Assembly: GCF_004345665.1 (NCBI RefSeq)
Contig: NZ_SLWR01000009.1
Coordinates: forward strand, 310,001-374,000
Origin: Kribbella antiqua
Lineage (GTDB): Bacteria > Actinomycetota > Actinomycetes > Propionibacteriales > Kribbellaceae
Length of the DNA: 64,000 nucleotides
Reading direction: 5' to 3'
Position 1 is the first letter of the stretch; each line of letters starts with the position of its first letter. Position numbers and translations under genes: made by a program. Shown here piece by piece: positions 1-8,119 of the stretch. The notes below the pieces were generated by a model, which did not search any database, had not been told where the DNA came from, and was given only the letters and a program-made list of their open reading frames with translations.

Positions 1-546
1 GCGGAGCGCCATGTGATGGCCATGCACGAGGCGAGGCTGGCGGACCTGTCCCCTCGCCTGGCGATCCTGGTGGCTGGATCAGCCGGGCTGGCGGCCGCGA
101 CGGAAGCGGATGCCGGCGCGCACTTCGACGCGGCATTGAGGCTGCCGACTGTCGACCAGTGGCCGTTCGATGTCGCGCGAATCCGTCTCCTGTACGGCGA
201 GCGGCTCCGGCGCGCTCGAGCGGTCACCGAGGCCAAGCTCCAGCTCCAGGCGGCCCTGACCGCGTTCAGGACGCTCGGGGCCGATCCGTGGATCGCGCGA
301 GCCGAGCGAGAGCTGCGGGCGACCGGACTCGCCGCGGACTCCGGTCGACAACAGCACGCTGCCGAACTGACGCCCCAGGAGCTCGAGATCGCCCGGCTTG
401 CCGCCTCGGGGTTGACGAACAAGGAGATCGCCGCCCAGCTGTACCTGTCACACCGAACGGTCGGTGGTCACCTCTACCGGATCTTTCCCAAGCTCGGCAT
501 CACCACCCGAGCCGCCTTGCGCGATGCCCTCGGCCCGATGACCTAG
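1..546 (+). CDS. LuxR-family transcriptional regulator, C-terminal part (5' truncated by window)
   Basis: The reading frame is already open at base 1, so only the last 181 residues of a larger regulator are present. The C-terminal ~60 residues form a LuxR/NarL helix-turn-helix, with LTPQELEIARLAASGLTNKE followed by IAAQLYLSHRTVGGHL. The preceding ~120 residues are alpha-helical and TPR-like, as in the large ATP-binding LuxR (LAL) regulators. Inference: a LAL or BTAD-type activator whose ATPase part lies upstream. Its stop codon overlaps the stop of the converging acetyltransferase by 4 bases. The family is clear from the HTH; the ligand and targets are unknown. Confidence 0.85.
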   Translation, partial: AERHVMAMHEARLADLSPRLAILVAGSAGLAAATEADAGAHFDAALRLPTVDQWPFDVARIRLLYGERLRRARAVTEAKLQLQAALTAFRTLGADPWIARAERELRATGLAADSGRQQHAAELTPQELEIARLAASGLTNKEIAAQLYLSHRTVGGHLYRIFPKLGITTRAALRDALGPMT

Positions 547-1532
547 AGCGACTTCTGGTACGCGATGACTCGGGCGACGATGCGGTAGTTCAGCTGTTCG
601 TTGATGGCGATCATGTGGGTGTTGGATTCGGCGTTCCAGGTGTCCAGCTGGGTGACGGCGGGTTCGTTGTCGCGGAGCCAGCGGAGCATGTCGGTTTTGA
701 CCAGGGCGCCGAGGCGGTGGCCGCGGTGGGCTCGGTCGACGGCGGTGTCGTGCTGCTCGGCGATGTGCGGTCGTTCGCGCTCGACCACGATCGTCGAGTG
801 CCCGGCCAGTGCGCCGGTCGAACGCTCCCGCGCGATCACCCGGTAGATCTTCCGGTCATGCGCTTCCTGGGCCGCCTCGTACTTGCGCAGCCGGTCCGGC
901 GTGAACACGTCGTCCTCGATGTCCAGGTCGTCCTTGGGCGCGTCGTTGATCGACGCGGTCAGCCCGACCATGCCGTCGAGCATCTCCTCCGGCACCCGCC
1001 CGGCCACCCGGACCAGCTCGTACGCCGTCGACGCCTGCGCGGCCTCGTCGTACAAGCGATCGACCACCGACCAGTCGAGGCCGGCGATGTCCTGCCGCCG
1101 GTTCACCTCGATCGCCTTCTGCTCGAACCCGTGCCTCAGCGAGAACGCGTTCGCCTTCGGCAGGTCCCAGTTGTCCGTCCCCAGCGAGGTCCGGCCCAGC
1201 TCACGAGCCAGCTCTTCGCCGTACGCGATCAGCGTCGAGCCGATCCCGCGACCGCGGTGGTCCGGATGCACCCCCGCGTCGACCCACGCGAGGTGTGTGT
1301 TGTCGTACGTCGGCGTGTGCAGCCCGAGCAGGCCGACGGCCACACCGTCCTCGTCGCGAGCCAAGAAGGCCTGACCCGGATCCCCATCCCAGCCGTGTTT
1401 CAGGTGCGCGGCATAGCCCCGCGGCGTCGGCAGCAACGCCTCCGGGCAGTCGAGCTTCGCCGCCGCGTTCATCAGACCCACGGCATCCGCACACCCGACC
1501 TCGTCGTCGGGGGACAGCCTTGTAATCTCCAC
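543..1532 (-). CDS. two-domain GNAT N-acetyltransferase
   Basis: A 329-residue protein with two GNAT folds in tandem. The N-terminal copy carries the acetyl-CoA loop VHPDHRGRGIGSTLIAYGEE. The C-terminal copy carries AVDRAHRGHRLGALVK and ends with the usual Asn-rich segment (WNAESNTHMIAIN). The arrangement resembles mycothiol-synthase-like double GNATs, but the substrate cannot be read from sequence. The GTG start at 1532 was chosen because GGGAGG lies about 11 bases upstream; the frame stays open further upstream, but there it runs antisense over furA. It is divergent from furA and ends against the LuxR gene. Confidence 0.85.
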   Translation of the reverse strand: MEITRLSPDDEVGCADAVGLMNAAAKLDCPEALLPTPRGYAAHLKHGWDGDPGQAFLARDEDGVAVGLLGLHTPTYDNTHLAWVDAGVHPDHRGRGIGSTLIAYGEELARELGRTSLGTDNWDLPKANAFSLRHGFEQKAIEVNRRQDIAGLDWSVVDRLYDEAAQASTAYELVRVAGRVPEEMLDGMVGLTASINDAPKDDLDIEDDVFTPDRLRKYEAAQEAHDRKIYRVIARERSTGALAGHSTIVVERERPHIAEQHDTAVDRAHRGHRLGALVKTDMLRWLRDNEPAVTQLDTWNAESNTHMIAINEQLNYRIVARVIAYQKSL

Positions 1533-1610
1533 GCCCTCAGGTTCCTCCCACCCACCGTTTGGCGCGAGTGATTTATCCCCGGTTGGGCACTGACCGTCCA
1601 GGGAGGAATC

Positions 1611-2099
1611 TTGACCGAGTCCAGAACGGGGAGAAGACTGCGTGGAGTGGCAGTCGATTCCGACCTCCACCAGATGTTGCGCGAGGTCGCGCTCCGCGTC
1701 ACCCGGCCACGGGTGGCCGTACTCCACGCTGTCCACGCGCATCCGCACGCCGACACCGACACAATCATCCAGGCCACCCGCCGGGAACTGCCCGAAGTGT
1801 CCCATCAAGCGGTGTACGACGTCCTGCGCGCGCTGACCGACGCCAGGCTGCTGCGGCGGATCCAGCCGGCCGGTTCTGTCGCGCGCTACGAGGCGCGGGT
1901 AGCGGACAACCATCACCACGTGGTGTGCCGGTCGTGCGGCGCGATCGAAGACGTGGACTGCGCCGTCGGCGAGGCGCCCTGCCTGCACCCGTCGGACCGC
2001 CACGGTTTCTCCGTCGACGAGGCCGAAGTCGTCTACTGGGGCTTGTGTCCCGCTTGTTCCGCCAGCACCGATGAACCAGCAACCGCACGGAAAGGTTGA
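1611..2099 (+). CDS. furA: Fur-family redox/metal regulator of katG (FurA)
   Basis: A 162-residue Fur-family repressor directly upstream of katG, the classical furA-katG operon of actinobacteria in which FurA represses both genes until it is oxidised. The N-terminal winged helix contains RPRVAVLHAVHAHPHADTD and SHQAVYDVLRALTDARLL. The metal/dimer domain has the NHHHVVC stretch and two CxxC pairs (CRSC and CPAC). A TTG start at 1611 is preceded by GGGAGGAATC, a strong ribosome binding site. The stop codon TGA lies 2 bases before the katG ATG, so translation is probably coupled. No clear FurA operator was picked out upstream. Confidence 0.9.
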   Translation: MTESRTGRRLRGVAVDSDLHQMLREVALRVTRPRVAVLHAVHAHPHADTDTIIQATRRELPEVSHQAVYDVLRALTDARLLRRIQPAGSVARYEARVADNHHHVVCRSCGAIEDVDCAVGEAPCLHPSDRHGFSVDEAEVVYWGLCPACSASTDEPATARKG

Positions 2100-2101
2100 G
2101 C

Positions 2102-4315
2102 ATGTCCGACACGTCCGGCGTTACCCCCCACGGCAGCGAGAGCGAAAACCCTGCCATCGATTCACCGACTCCCAAGGTGAGCCGGCCGCGGACGAACCGG
2201 GACTGGTGGCCAAACCAGCTGGACCTCTCGGTTCTGCACCCACACGCGACCCGGTCGAATCCGATGGAAGACGGCTTCGACTACGCCGAGGAGTTCAAGA
2301 AGCTCGACGTCGACGAGCTCAAACGCGACATCGTGGAGGTGATGCGTACGTCGCAGGACTGGTGGCCGGCCGACTTCGGTCATTACGGCCCGTTGTTCAT
2401 CCGGATGAGCTGGCACGCGGCCGGCACCTACCGGATCGAGGACGGCCGCGGTGGAGCGGGTGACGGCGCCCAGCGGTTCGCGCCGCTGAACAGCTGGCCC
2501 GACAACGCCAACCTGGACAAGGCCCGCCGGCTGCTGTGGCCGGTCAAGCAGAAGCATGGGCGAAAGATCTCCTGGGCCGACCTGCTGGTGCTGGCCGGCA
2601 ACGTAGCCCTGGAGGACATGGGCTTCCGCACCTTCGGCTTCGGGTTCGGCCGGGAGGACGTCTGGGAGCCGGAGGAGATCTACTGGGGCCCGGAGGACAC
2701 TTGGCTCGGCGACGAGCGCTACAGCGGCGACCGGGAGCTGGCCAAACCGTTCGGTGCTGTCCAGATGGGTCTGATCTATGTGAACCCGGAAGGCCCGAAC
2801 GGCAACCCGGACCCGCTCGCCGCGGCGCGCGACATCCGCGACACGTTCGCCCGGATGGCGATGAACGACGAGGAGACGGTGGCTCTGATCGCCGGCGGGC
2901 ACTCGTTCGGCAAGACCCACGGCGCCGGTCCGGCCGAGAACGTCGGTCCCGAGCCCGAGGCCGCGCCGCTCCAGGCGCAGGGCTTGGGATGGCAGAGCAC
3001 CTACGGCACCGGCAAGGGCGCCGACGCGATCACCAGCGGTCTCGAGGTGACCTGGACCAGCACGCCGACCCGGTTCGGGAACGGCTTCTTCGAGAACCTG
3101 TTCGGCCACGAGTGGGAGCTGACCAAGAGCCCGGCCGGAGCTCACCAATGGGTCGCGAAGGACGCCGAGGAGACGGTGCCCGACGCGCACGACCCGTCCA
3201 AGAAGCGCGAGCCGACGATGCTGACGACCGACCTGTCGCTGCGCCTCGACCCTGTCTACGGGCCGATCTCGCAGCGCTTCCGGGACAACCCGGAAGAGTT
3301 CGCACTGGCGTTCGCGAAGGCCTGGTACAAGCTGCTCCACCGCGACATGGGTCCGGTGTCGCGCTTCCTCGGTCCGTGGGTTCCCGAGCCGCAGTTGTGG
3401 CAGGACCCCGTCCCGGCCGTCGACCACGAGCTGATCGATGCCGACGACATCGCGGCACTCAAGGAGAAGCTCCTCGCCTCCGGCCTGTCGGTCTCGCAGC
3501 TGGTGTCGACCGCGTGGGCAGCCGCCGCGAGCTTCCGCGGGACCGACAAGCGCGGTGGTGCCAACGGAGCCCGCATCCGGCTGGAGCCGCAGCGCAGCTG
3601 GGAGGTGAACGAGCCGGCCGAGCTGGACAAGGCGCTGCAGACCCTCGAACAGATCCAGCAGGACTTCAACAGCTCACAGACCGGCGGCAAGCAGGTCTCG
3701 CTGGCCGACCTCATCGTCCTTGGCGGTACGGCGGCCGTCGAGCAGGCTGCGCGCAATGCCGGGCACAGCATCACCGTCCCGTTCCACCCTGGCCGGACGG
3801 ACGCGTCCCAGGAGCAGACCGACGTCGACTCGTTCGCCGTACTCGAGCCGAGGGCGGACGGTTTCCGCAACTACCTCCGGGCCGAGGAGAAGCTCTCGCC
3901 GGAGACGCTGCTGCTCGACCGCGCGTACATGCTGACCCTGACTGCCCCGGAGCTGACGGTCCTGGTCGGAGGCCTGCGTGCGCTGGGCGCCAACGTCGGT
4001 GGTGCGCAGCATGGCGTCTTCACCGACCGGGTTGGCACGCTGACCAACGACTTCTTCGTCAACCTGCTGGCCGCCGGCGCCGAATGGAAGGCATCGGAGT
4101 CGGAGGAGAACGTCTTCGAGATCCGGGACGTCGCCACCGGCGAGCTCAAGTGGACGGCCACCGCCGTCGACCTCGTCTTCGGCGCCAACTCGCAGCTCCG
4201 GTCCCTCTCGGAGGTGTACGCGAGCGCCGACGCTCAGGACAAGTTCGTGGCGGACTTCGTCGCGGCCTGGGTCAAGGTGATGGAGCTCGACCGGTTCGAC
4301 CTCAGGAGGGCATAG
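2102..4315 (+). CDS. katG: catalase-peroxidase KatG
   Basis: A bifunctional haem catalase-peroxidase of 737 residues, the normal length for the duplicated two-domain family. The distal haem pocket is RMSWHAAGTYR (Arg, Trp and His all present). The proximal histidine sits in ALIAGGHSFGKTHG. The MGLIYVNPEGPNGNPDP segment holds the Tyr of the Met-Tyr-Trp adduct. ATG 2102 is preferred over the in-frame TTG at 2096 because GGAAAGG lies six bases upstream of the ATG. It detoxifies hydrogen peroxide in the cytosol and is controlled by the upstream FurA. Its 3' end overlaps the converging PPOX gene by 14 bases. Confidence 0.97.
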   Translation: MSDTSGVTPHGSESENPAIDSPTPKVSRPRTNRDWWPNQLDLSVLHPHATRSNPMEDGFDYAEEFKKLDVDELKRDIVEVMRTSQDWWPADFGHYGPLFIRMSWHAAGTYRIEDGRGGAGDGAQRFAPLNSWPDNANLDKARRLLWPVKQKHGRKISWADLLVLAGNVALEDMGFRTFGFGFGREDVWEPEEIYWGPEDTWLGDERYSGDRELAKPFGAVQMGLIYVNPEGPNGNPDPLAAARDIRDTFARMAMNDEETVALIAGGHSFGKTHGAGPAENVGPEPEAAPLQAQGLGWQSTYGTGKGADAITSGLEVTWTSTPTRFGNGFFENLFGHEWELTKSPAGAHQWVAKDAEETVPDAHDPSKKREPTMLTTDLSLRLDPVYGPISQRFRDNPEEFALAFAKAWYKLLHRDMGPVSRFLGPWVPEPQLWQDPVPAVDHELIDADDIAALKEKLLASGLSVSQLVSTAWAAAASFRGTDKRGGANGARIRLEPQRSWEVNEPAELDKALQTLEQIQQDFNSSQTGGKQVSLADLIVLGGTAAVEQAARNAGHSITVPFHPGRTDASQEQTDVDSFAVLEPRADGFRNYLRAEEKLSPETLLLDRAYMLTLTAPELTVLVGGLRALGANVGGAQHGVFTDRVGTLTNDFFVNLLAAGAEWKASESEENVFEIRDVATGELKWTATAVDLVFGANSQLRSLSEVYASADAQDKFVADFVAAWVKVMELDRFDLRRA

Positions 4316-4727
4316 GCATCCCGTACGCGTGGTCGATGGTCATCGAGAAGACCAGCCGCTTGTCGCGGACCATCGCCGCCCGGTAGTCGTCCCAGTCCGG
4401 GTGCTCGCCGGAGGCCGTCCGGTAGTACTCGACGAGCTGCTCGACCACCTCGTCGTACGGATCGGCAGCCACCGGGCTGAGCTCCGCCTTGCCTTCCAGT
4501 ACGACGTACGAGCGCCCGCGCGGCCCGTCGACGTACAGGCTGGCCCGCGGATCACGCCGCAGGTTCTTCGTCTTGGCCCGGTCGTCGGTGAGCGAAACGA
4601 CGATCCGCCGCCGCGGAGGGTCGTACACATAGGTCACATTCGACAACTGCGGCCGGCCGTCGCGCTTGATGGTCACGAGCACACCCAGACCGTGCCCGCC
4701 CAGCCGGTCCGCAAGGGAATCAGTCAT
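4302..4727 (-). CDS. PPOX-class (pyridoxamine 5'-phosphate oxidase-like) F420/FMN-dependent protein
   Basis: A 141-residue split-barrel protein of the PPOX family, many of whose actinobacterial members bind F420 or FMN. Diagnostic stretches are LVTIKRDGRPQLSNVTYVYD, RDPRASLYVDGP and the C-terminal HPDWDDYRAAMVRDKRLV. Length and motifs match the common 'PPOX class F420-dependent' group; the substrate is unknown. It converges on katG with overlapping 3' ends and diverges from leuA across about 260 bases. The ATG at 4727 is the natural start. No further link to katG is evident. Confidence 0.85.
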   Translation of the reverse strand: MTDSLADRLGGHGLGVLVTIKRDGRPQLSNVTYVYDPPRRRIVVSLTDDRAKTKNLRRDPRASLYVDGPRGRSYVVLEGKAELSPVAADPYDEVVEQLVEYYRTASGEHPDWDDYRAAMVRDKRLVFSMTIDHAYGMPMPS

Positions 4728-4989
4728 GCCCGTCAGCCTAGGAATTCAAGTGCTCTTGAGCGCAAGTGATCACTCCCGCATCTCCCGCAGGGTCTCGCCG
4801 GTCGAGACCCCGAGTTCGACGCCGCGCCCCGGTTGTGCATAAACTGCCTGGCATCATGCGGCACCAGCTTCTCCTCCTTCGCTGCCGCGGCGAGGCCTGA
4901 CAAGGCCGGTTCCCTCGCCGCGGAGTTTGGTCGTGCGCCGGTCGTCCGAGCGACCCTGAGCAGTAGCACCCCTCCCGAGGAGAACTCCA
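4728..4989 (+). promoter_or_regulatory. leuA 5' leader region (divergent intergenic)
   Basis: 262 bases between the divergent PPOX gene and leuA. It contains the Leu4 leader peptide (4856-4900), a purine-rich leuA ribosome binding site (CGAGGAGA just upstream of 4990), and a 4-bp mini-hairpin CTCC-CGA-GGAG (4972-4982) that could mask that site. No confident promoter hexamers were identified. Likely role: leucine-responsive control of leuA. Confidence 0.5.
4856..4900 (+). CDS. candidate leuA leader peptide (leucine attenuator)
   Basis: A 14-codon open frame, ATG at 4856 to TGA at 4900, encodes MRHQLLLLRCRGEA with four consecutive leucine codons (CTT CTC CTC CTT) and ends 89 bases before leuA. 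Ribosome stalling on Leu codons upstream of leucine biosynthesis genes is an established attenuation mechanism, and leaders of this kind are known for leuA in other actinobacteria. No strong Shine-Dalgarno precedes it. Short inverted repeats downstream (for example GGTCG/CGACC near 4929-4955) are weak, so the antiterminator/terminator pair is not proven from reading alone. Confidence 0.65.
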   Translation: MRHQLLLLRCRGEA

Positions 4990-6708
4990 GTGGCACCCCA
5001 GAACCAGCCCAAGCCCGTCCAGCAACCGTCCGGTATGCCGATCCAGCGCTACCGGCCGTTCCCCCCGATCGACCTGCCGGACCGCACCTGGCCTGCCAAG
5101 TCGGTCGACCGGACCCCGCGCTGGCTGTCCACCGACCTCCGCGACGGCAACCAGGCGCTGGTCGAGCCGATGTCGCCGGCCCGCAAGCGGCGGATGTTCG
5201 ACCTGCTGGTGAAGATGGGCTACAAGGAGATCGAGGTCGGTTTCCCGAGTGCCAGCCAGTACGACTTCGACTTCGTCCGCAGCCTGATCGAAGAGGACGT
5301 CATCCCCGACGACGTCACCATCTCGGTGCTGACCCAGGCGCGCGAGGAGCTGATCGAGCGGACCGTGCAGTCGCTGCAGGGCTCGCCGAAGGCGACCATC
5401 CACCTCTACAACGCGACCGCGCCGCTGTTCCGCCGGGTCGTCTTCAACGTGGACAAGGCCGAGTGCCTGGCGATCGCGGTCCGCGGCACCGAGACGGTGA
5501 TGAAGTACGCCGACGACATGCTGGGCGACTGCGAGTTCGGCTACCAGTACAGCCCGGAGATCTTCACCGGCACCGAGCTGGAGTTCGCGCTCGAGGTCTG
5601 TGAGGCGGTCAGCGACCAGTGGCAGCCGGCCGAGGGCCGGGAGATCATCCTGAACCTGCCGGCCACGGTCGAGATGTCCACCCCGAACGTGTACGCCGAC
5701 CAGATCGAGTGGTTCGCCCGCTTCCTGACCCGGCGCGAGCACAGCACCATCAGCCTGCACCCGCACAACGACCGCGGTACGGCGGTCGCCGCGACCGAGC
5801 TGGCCCTGATGGCCGGCGCCGACCGGGTCGAGGGCTGCCTGTTCGGCCACGGCGAGCGGACCGGCAACGTCGACCTGGTCACCCTGGGGATGAACCTGTT
5901 CAGCCAGGGCATCGACCCGCAGATCGACTTCTCCGACATCGACGAGATCCGCCGTACGGTCGAGTACTGCACGCAGATGCGCGTCCCCGAGCGGCAGCCG
6001 TACGCCGGTGACCTGGTCTACACCGCCTTCTCCGGCTCGCACCAGGACGCCATCAAGAAGGGCCTGGAGGCGCTGGACAAGCAGGCGGCGGCCGAGGGCC
6101 GACCGGTGTCGGAGATCACCTGGGAGGCGCCGTACCTGCCGATCGATCCGAAGGACGTCGGCCGGTCGTACGAGGCGGTCATCCGGGTCAACTCGCAGTC
6201 CGGCAAGGGCGGCGTCGCGTACATCATGAAGTCGGAGCACCGCCTCGACCTGCCGCGCCGGCTGCAGATCGAGTTCAGCCGGGTGATCCAGCAGCACACC
6301 GACTCCGAGGGCGGCGAGGTCGGCCCGCAGCAGATGTGGGACATCTTCGCGGCCGAGTACCTTGCCCCGGGCAAGCTGTCGCTGCTGACGGTCAACTCGT
6401 CCTCCGGCGAGGGCCAGGGCGACCAGCTCCGCGTCCAGGTCTACTCCAACGGCGTCCCGCACGAGCTGTCCGGCGAGGGCAACGGCCCGGTGTCGGCCTT
6501 CGTCGACGCGATCAAGCCGCTGAAGTACGACGTACGCGTGCTGGACTACCACGAGCACGCCCTCTCGGCCGGCGGTGACGCACTCGCCGCGGCGTACGTC
6601 GAGTGCGAGGTCGGCGACGACGTCTACTGGGGCGTCGGCCGCGACGCCAACATCCTCACCGCCTCCCTGAAGGCAGTCGTCTCCGCCATCAACCGCGCCA
6701 CCCGTTAG
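4990..6708 (+). CDS. leuA: 2-isopropylmalate synthase (type 2 LeuA)
   Basis: Condenses acetyl-CoA with 2-oxoisovalerate, the committed step of leucine synthesis. The 572-residue length fits the type 2 form typical of actinobacteria. The catalytic TIM barrel shows STDLRDGNQALVEPM near residue 50, the metal-binding SLHPHNDRGTAV and GCLFGHGERTGNVDLVTLGM. The C-terminal LeuA regulatory domain (LLTVNSSSGEGQGDQLRVQV and on) is the leucine feedback-binding part. The GTG start has GAGGAGA six bases upstream. The gene stands alone, is preceded by a leader peptide, and is followed by a strong hairpin. The branched-chain partner genes are not in this window. Confidence 0.97.
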   Translation: MAPQNQPKPVQQPSGMPIQRYRPFPPIDLPDRTWPAKSVDRTPRWLSTDLRDGNQALVEPMSPARKRRMFDLLVKMGYKEIEVGFPSASQYDFDFVRSLIEEDVIPDDVTISVLTQAREELIERTVQSLQGSPKATIHLYNATAPLFRRVVFNVDKAECLAIAVRGTETVMKYADDMLGDCEFGYQYSPEIFTGTELEFALEVCEAVSDQWQPAEGREIILNLPATVEMSTPNVYADQIEWFARFLTRREHSTISLHPHNDRGTAVAATELALMAGADRVEGCLFGHGERTGNVDLVTLGMNLFSQGIDPQIDFSDIDEIRRTVEYCTQMRVPERQPYAGDLVYTAFSGSHQDAIKKGLEALDKQAAAEGRPVSEITWEAPYLPIDPKDVGRSYEAVIRVNSQSGKGGVAYIMKSEHRLDLPRRLQIEFSRVIQQHTDSEGGEVGPQQMWDIFAAEYLAPGKLSLLTVNSSSGEGQGDQLRVQVYSNGVPHELSGEGNGPVSAFVDAIKPLKYDVRVLDYHEHALSAGGDALAAAYVECEVGDDVYWGVGRDANILTASLKAVVSAINRATR

Positions 6709-6720
6709 CCACCTACCTCC

Positions 6721-6755
6721 CATAGCCCGCCACCTTTTGAAGGTGGCGGGCTATG
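6721..6755 (+). terminator. perfect 16-bp hairpin after leuA
   Basis: CATAGCCCGCCACCTT (6721-6736) pairs perfectly with AAGGTGGCGGGCTATG (6740-6755) over a 3-base loop, 12 bases after the leuA stop. There is no T-run on the + strand, so this is an actinobacterial-style hairpin terminator rather than a canonical intrinsic one. Confidence 0.75.
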
Positions 6756-6772
6756 CCGGTATAGGCCGCTCG

Positions 6773-6799
6773 TAGCCCACCATCTTTGCCGGTGGGCTA
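6773..6799 (+). repeat. second, diverged copy of the post-leuA hairpin
   Basis: TAGCCCACC (6773-6781) pairs with GGTGGGCTA (6791-6799). Both this hairpin and the one at 6721-6755 are directly followed by TGCCGGTATA, so the hairpin plus its flank has been tandemly duplicated and one copy shortened. It probably acts as a second terminator. Confidence 0.6.
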
Positions 6800-7014
6800 T
6801 GCCGGTATACGTACGGAGTGTCGCGTCCTTAATGCACAGGGCAACCGAATATTCACGATTCGATACACGTGACAACGAGTCGAGCGAATCTGTTGACTCG
6901 GTGTATGTCGTTGCGCAGACTGACCACACTGTGCGCAGATCCTTGCAAGGCAGTGTTTCTTACTAAAGCGTGTCACCGGGGGCCAGGTCGTTCAGTAGTC
7001 CTTGGAGGTGAGCA
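6800..7014. other. intergenic region upstream of the peptide ABC operon
   Basis: 215 bases with no gene. It contains interrupted inverted repeats (ATACAC ... CGAGTC ... GACTCG-GTGTAT within 6863-6906), a repeated TGCGCAGA element (around 6913 and 6932), and a possible -35 TTGACT at 6893-6898 without a convincing -10. The ribosome binding site GGAGG for the permease gene lies at its end. It probably holds the operon promoter and operator. Confidence 0.4.
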
Positions 7015-8115
7015 GTGGGCGGTGCGGTCGAGACACCGGCTAGGAAGCTGATCGAAGGGCCGGTCGCAGAACCGAGACCGTCGCCCGCGAAGCGTTTCCT
7101 GCAGGCCTGGCTGGTCCGAAGAATCGCGAAAGCGGTCCTGACCGTTTTCATCATGACGACCGGGACGTTCTTCATGGTCCGGTTGCTACCGGGCAACCCG
7201 GTCGACACCTACATCCAGACCCAGATCGCGCAGACCGGTATCTCCTACGACGCGGCCGCCGCGCAGGCCAAGAACCTGTTCTCGCTGGATCCGGATCAGC
7301 CGCTGATCCAGCAGTACGTCACGTACATGCTCAACCTGCTGCACGGCGATTTCGGCAACTCACTCCTGTCACCGGGCACCAGCGTGGCCGAGGTGATCAA
7401 GACCTACCTGCCGTGGACGCTGTTCTCGGTCGGCGTCGCGACGATCATCAGCTTCATCATCGGCATCGTGGCCGGCATGATCATGGCCTACCGCCGGGAG
7501 AGCTGGATCGACCACCTGCTCAGCGGACTGGGTGCGCTGCTGCACGCGATCCCGAACTACATCCTCGCGATCCTGATCGTGGTCTTCCTCGGCGTGAAAC
7601 TGCAGTGGTTCAACCTGACCGAGGCCCGCGGCTCGTACACAGCAGGTGTGGAACCCTCGTTCAGCCTGAGCTTCCTGAACGACATCCTGTACCACGCGAC
7701 GCTGCCGATCCTCGCCTACACGCTGACCACGGTCGGTTCCTGGGCTCTGGTGATGAAGTCGTCCACGGTGGAGACCCTTGGCGAGGACTACGTGACCGTC
7801 GCGCGGGCCCGCGGCCTGTCCGACTCCCGCATCCGGACCGGGTACGTCGGGCGCAACGCCGTGCTGCCGTTGTTCAGCCAGCTCGCCGTGTCGCTCGGGT
7901 TCGTCGTCGGCGGCGCGATCTTCGTGGAGAAGATCTTCGGCTACCAGGGCATCGGATTCATCCTTTTCAACGCGGTCAACGGTCGCGACTACCCGGTGCT
8001 GCAGGGGATCTTCCTGGTCATCACGATCTCAGTGGTGGCGGCGAACCTGCTCGCCGACCTCCTCTACAGCCGGCTCGATCCGCGGATCCGGGTCAGCGGC
8101 AAGGCCAAGGGGTGA
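7015..8115 (+). CDS. dipeptide/oligopeptide ABC transporter permease (DppB-type)
   Basis: A 366-residue integral membrane subunit with about six transmembrane helices, the first near residue 45 (VLTVFIMTTGTFFMVRLL). The cytoplasmic EAA loop contacting the ATPases is GEDYVTVARARGLSDSRI, and the large periplasmic loop typical of DppB/OppB lies between helices 1 and 2. GTG at 7015 follows a GGAGG 7 bases away. It is the first gene of an importer operon with the DppC partner, two ATPases, a small membrane protein and a binding protein. The substrate is probably peptides or a related solute and cannot be resolved further. Confidence 0.92.
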   Translation: MGGAVETPARKLIEGPVAEPRPSPAKRFLQAWLVRRIAKAVLTVFIMTTGTFFMVRLLPGNPVDTYIQTQIAQTGISYDAAAAQAKNLFSLDPDQPLIQQYVTYMLNLLHGDFGNSLLSPGTSVAEVIKTYLPWTLFSVGVATIISFIIGIVAGMIMAYRRESWIDHLLSGLGALLHAIPNYILAILIVVFLGVKLQWFNLTEARGSYTAGVEPSFSLSFLNDILYHATLPILAYTLTTVGSWALVMKSSTVETLGEDYVTVARARGLSDSRIRTGYVGRNAVLPLFSQLAVSLGFVVGGAIFVEKIFGYQGIGFILFNAVNGRDYPVLQGIFLVITISVVAANLLADLLYSRLDPRIRVSGKAKG

Positions 8116-8119
8116 CGAG

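Noticed and set aside
4972..4982. CTCC-CGA-GGAG hairpin as a leuA translational switch
   Set aside because: Four base pairs with a 3-base loop are too weak to claim alone.
4738..6723. Very long minus-strand open frame opposite leuA (similar ones opposite the binding protein gene at 11369-13768 and ppdK at 55426-58221)
   Set aside because: They are antisense to strongly conserved genes, have repetitive Leu/Val/Arg/Gly composition and no motifs; typical artefacts of high third-position GC.
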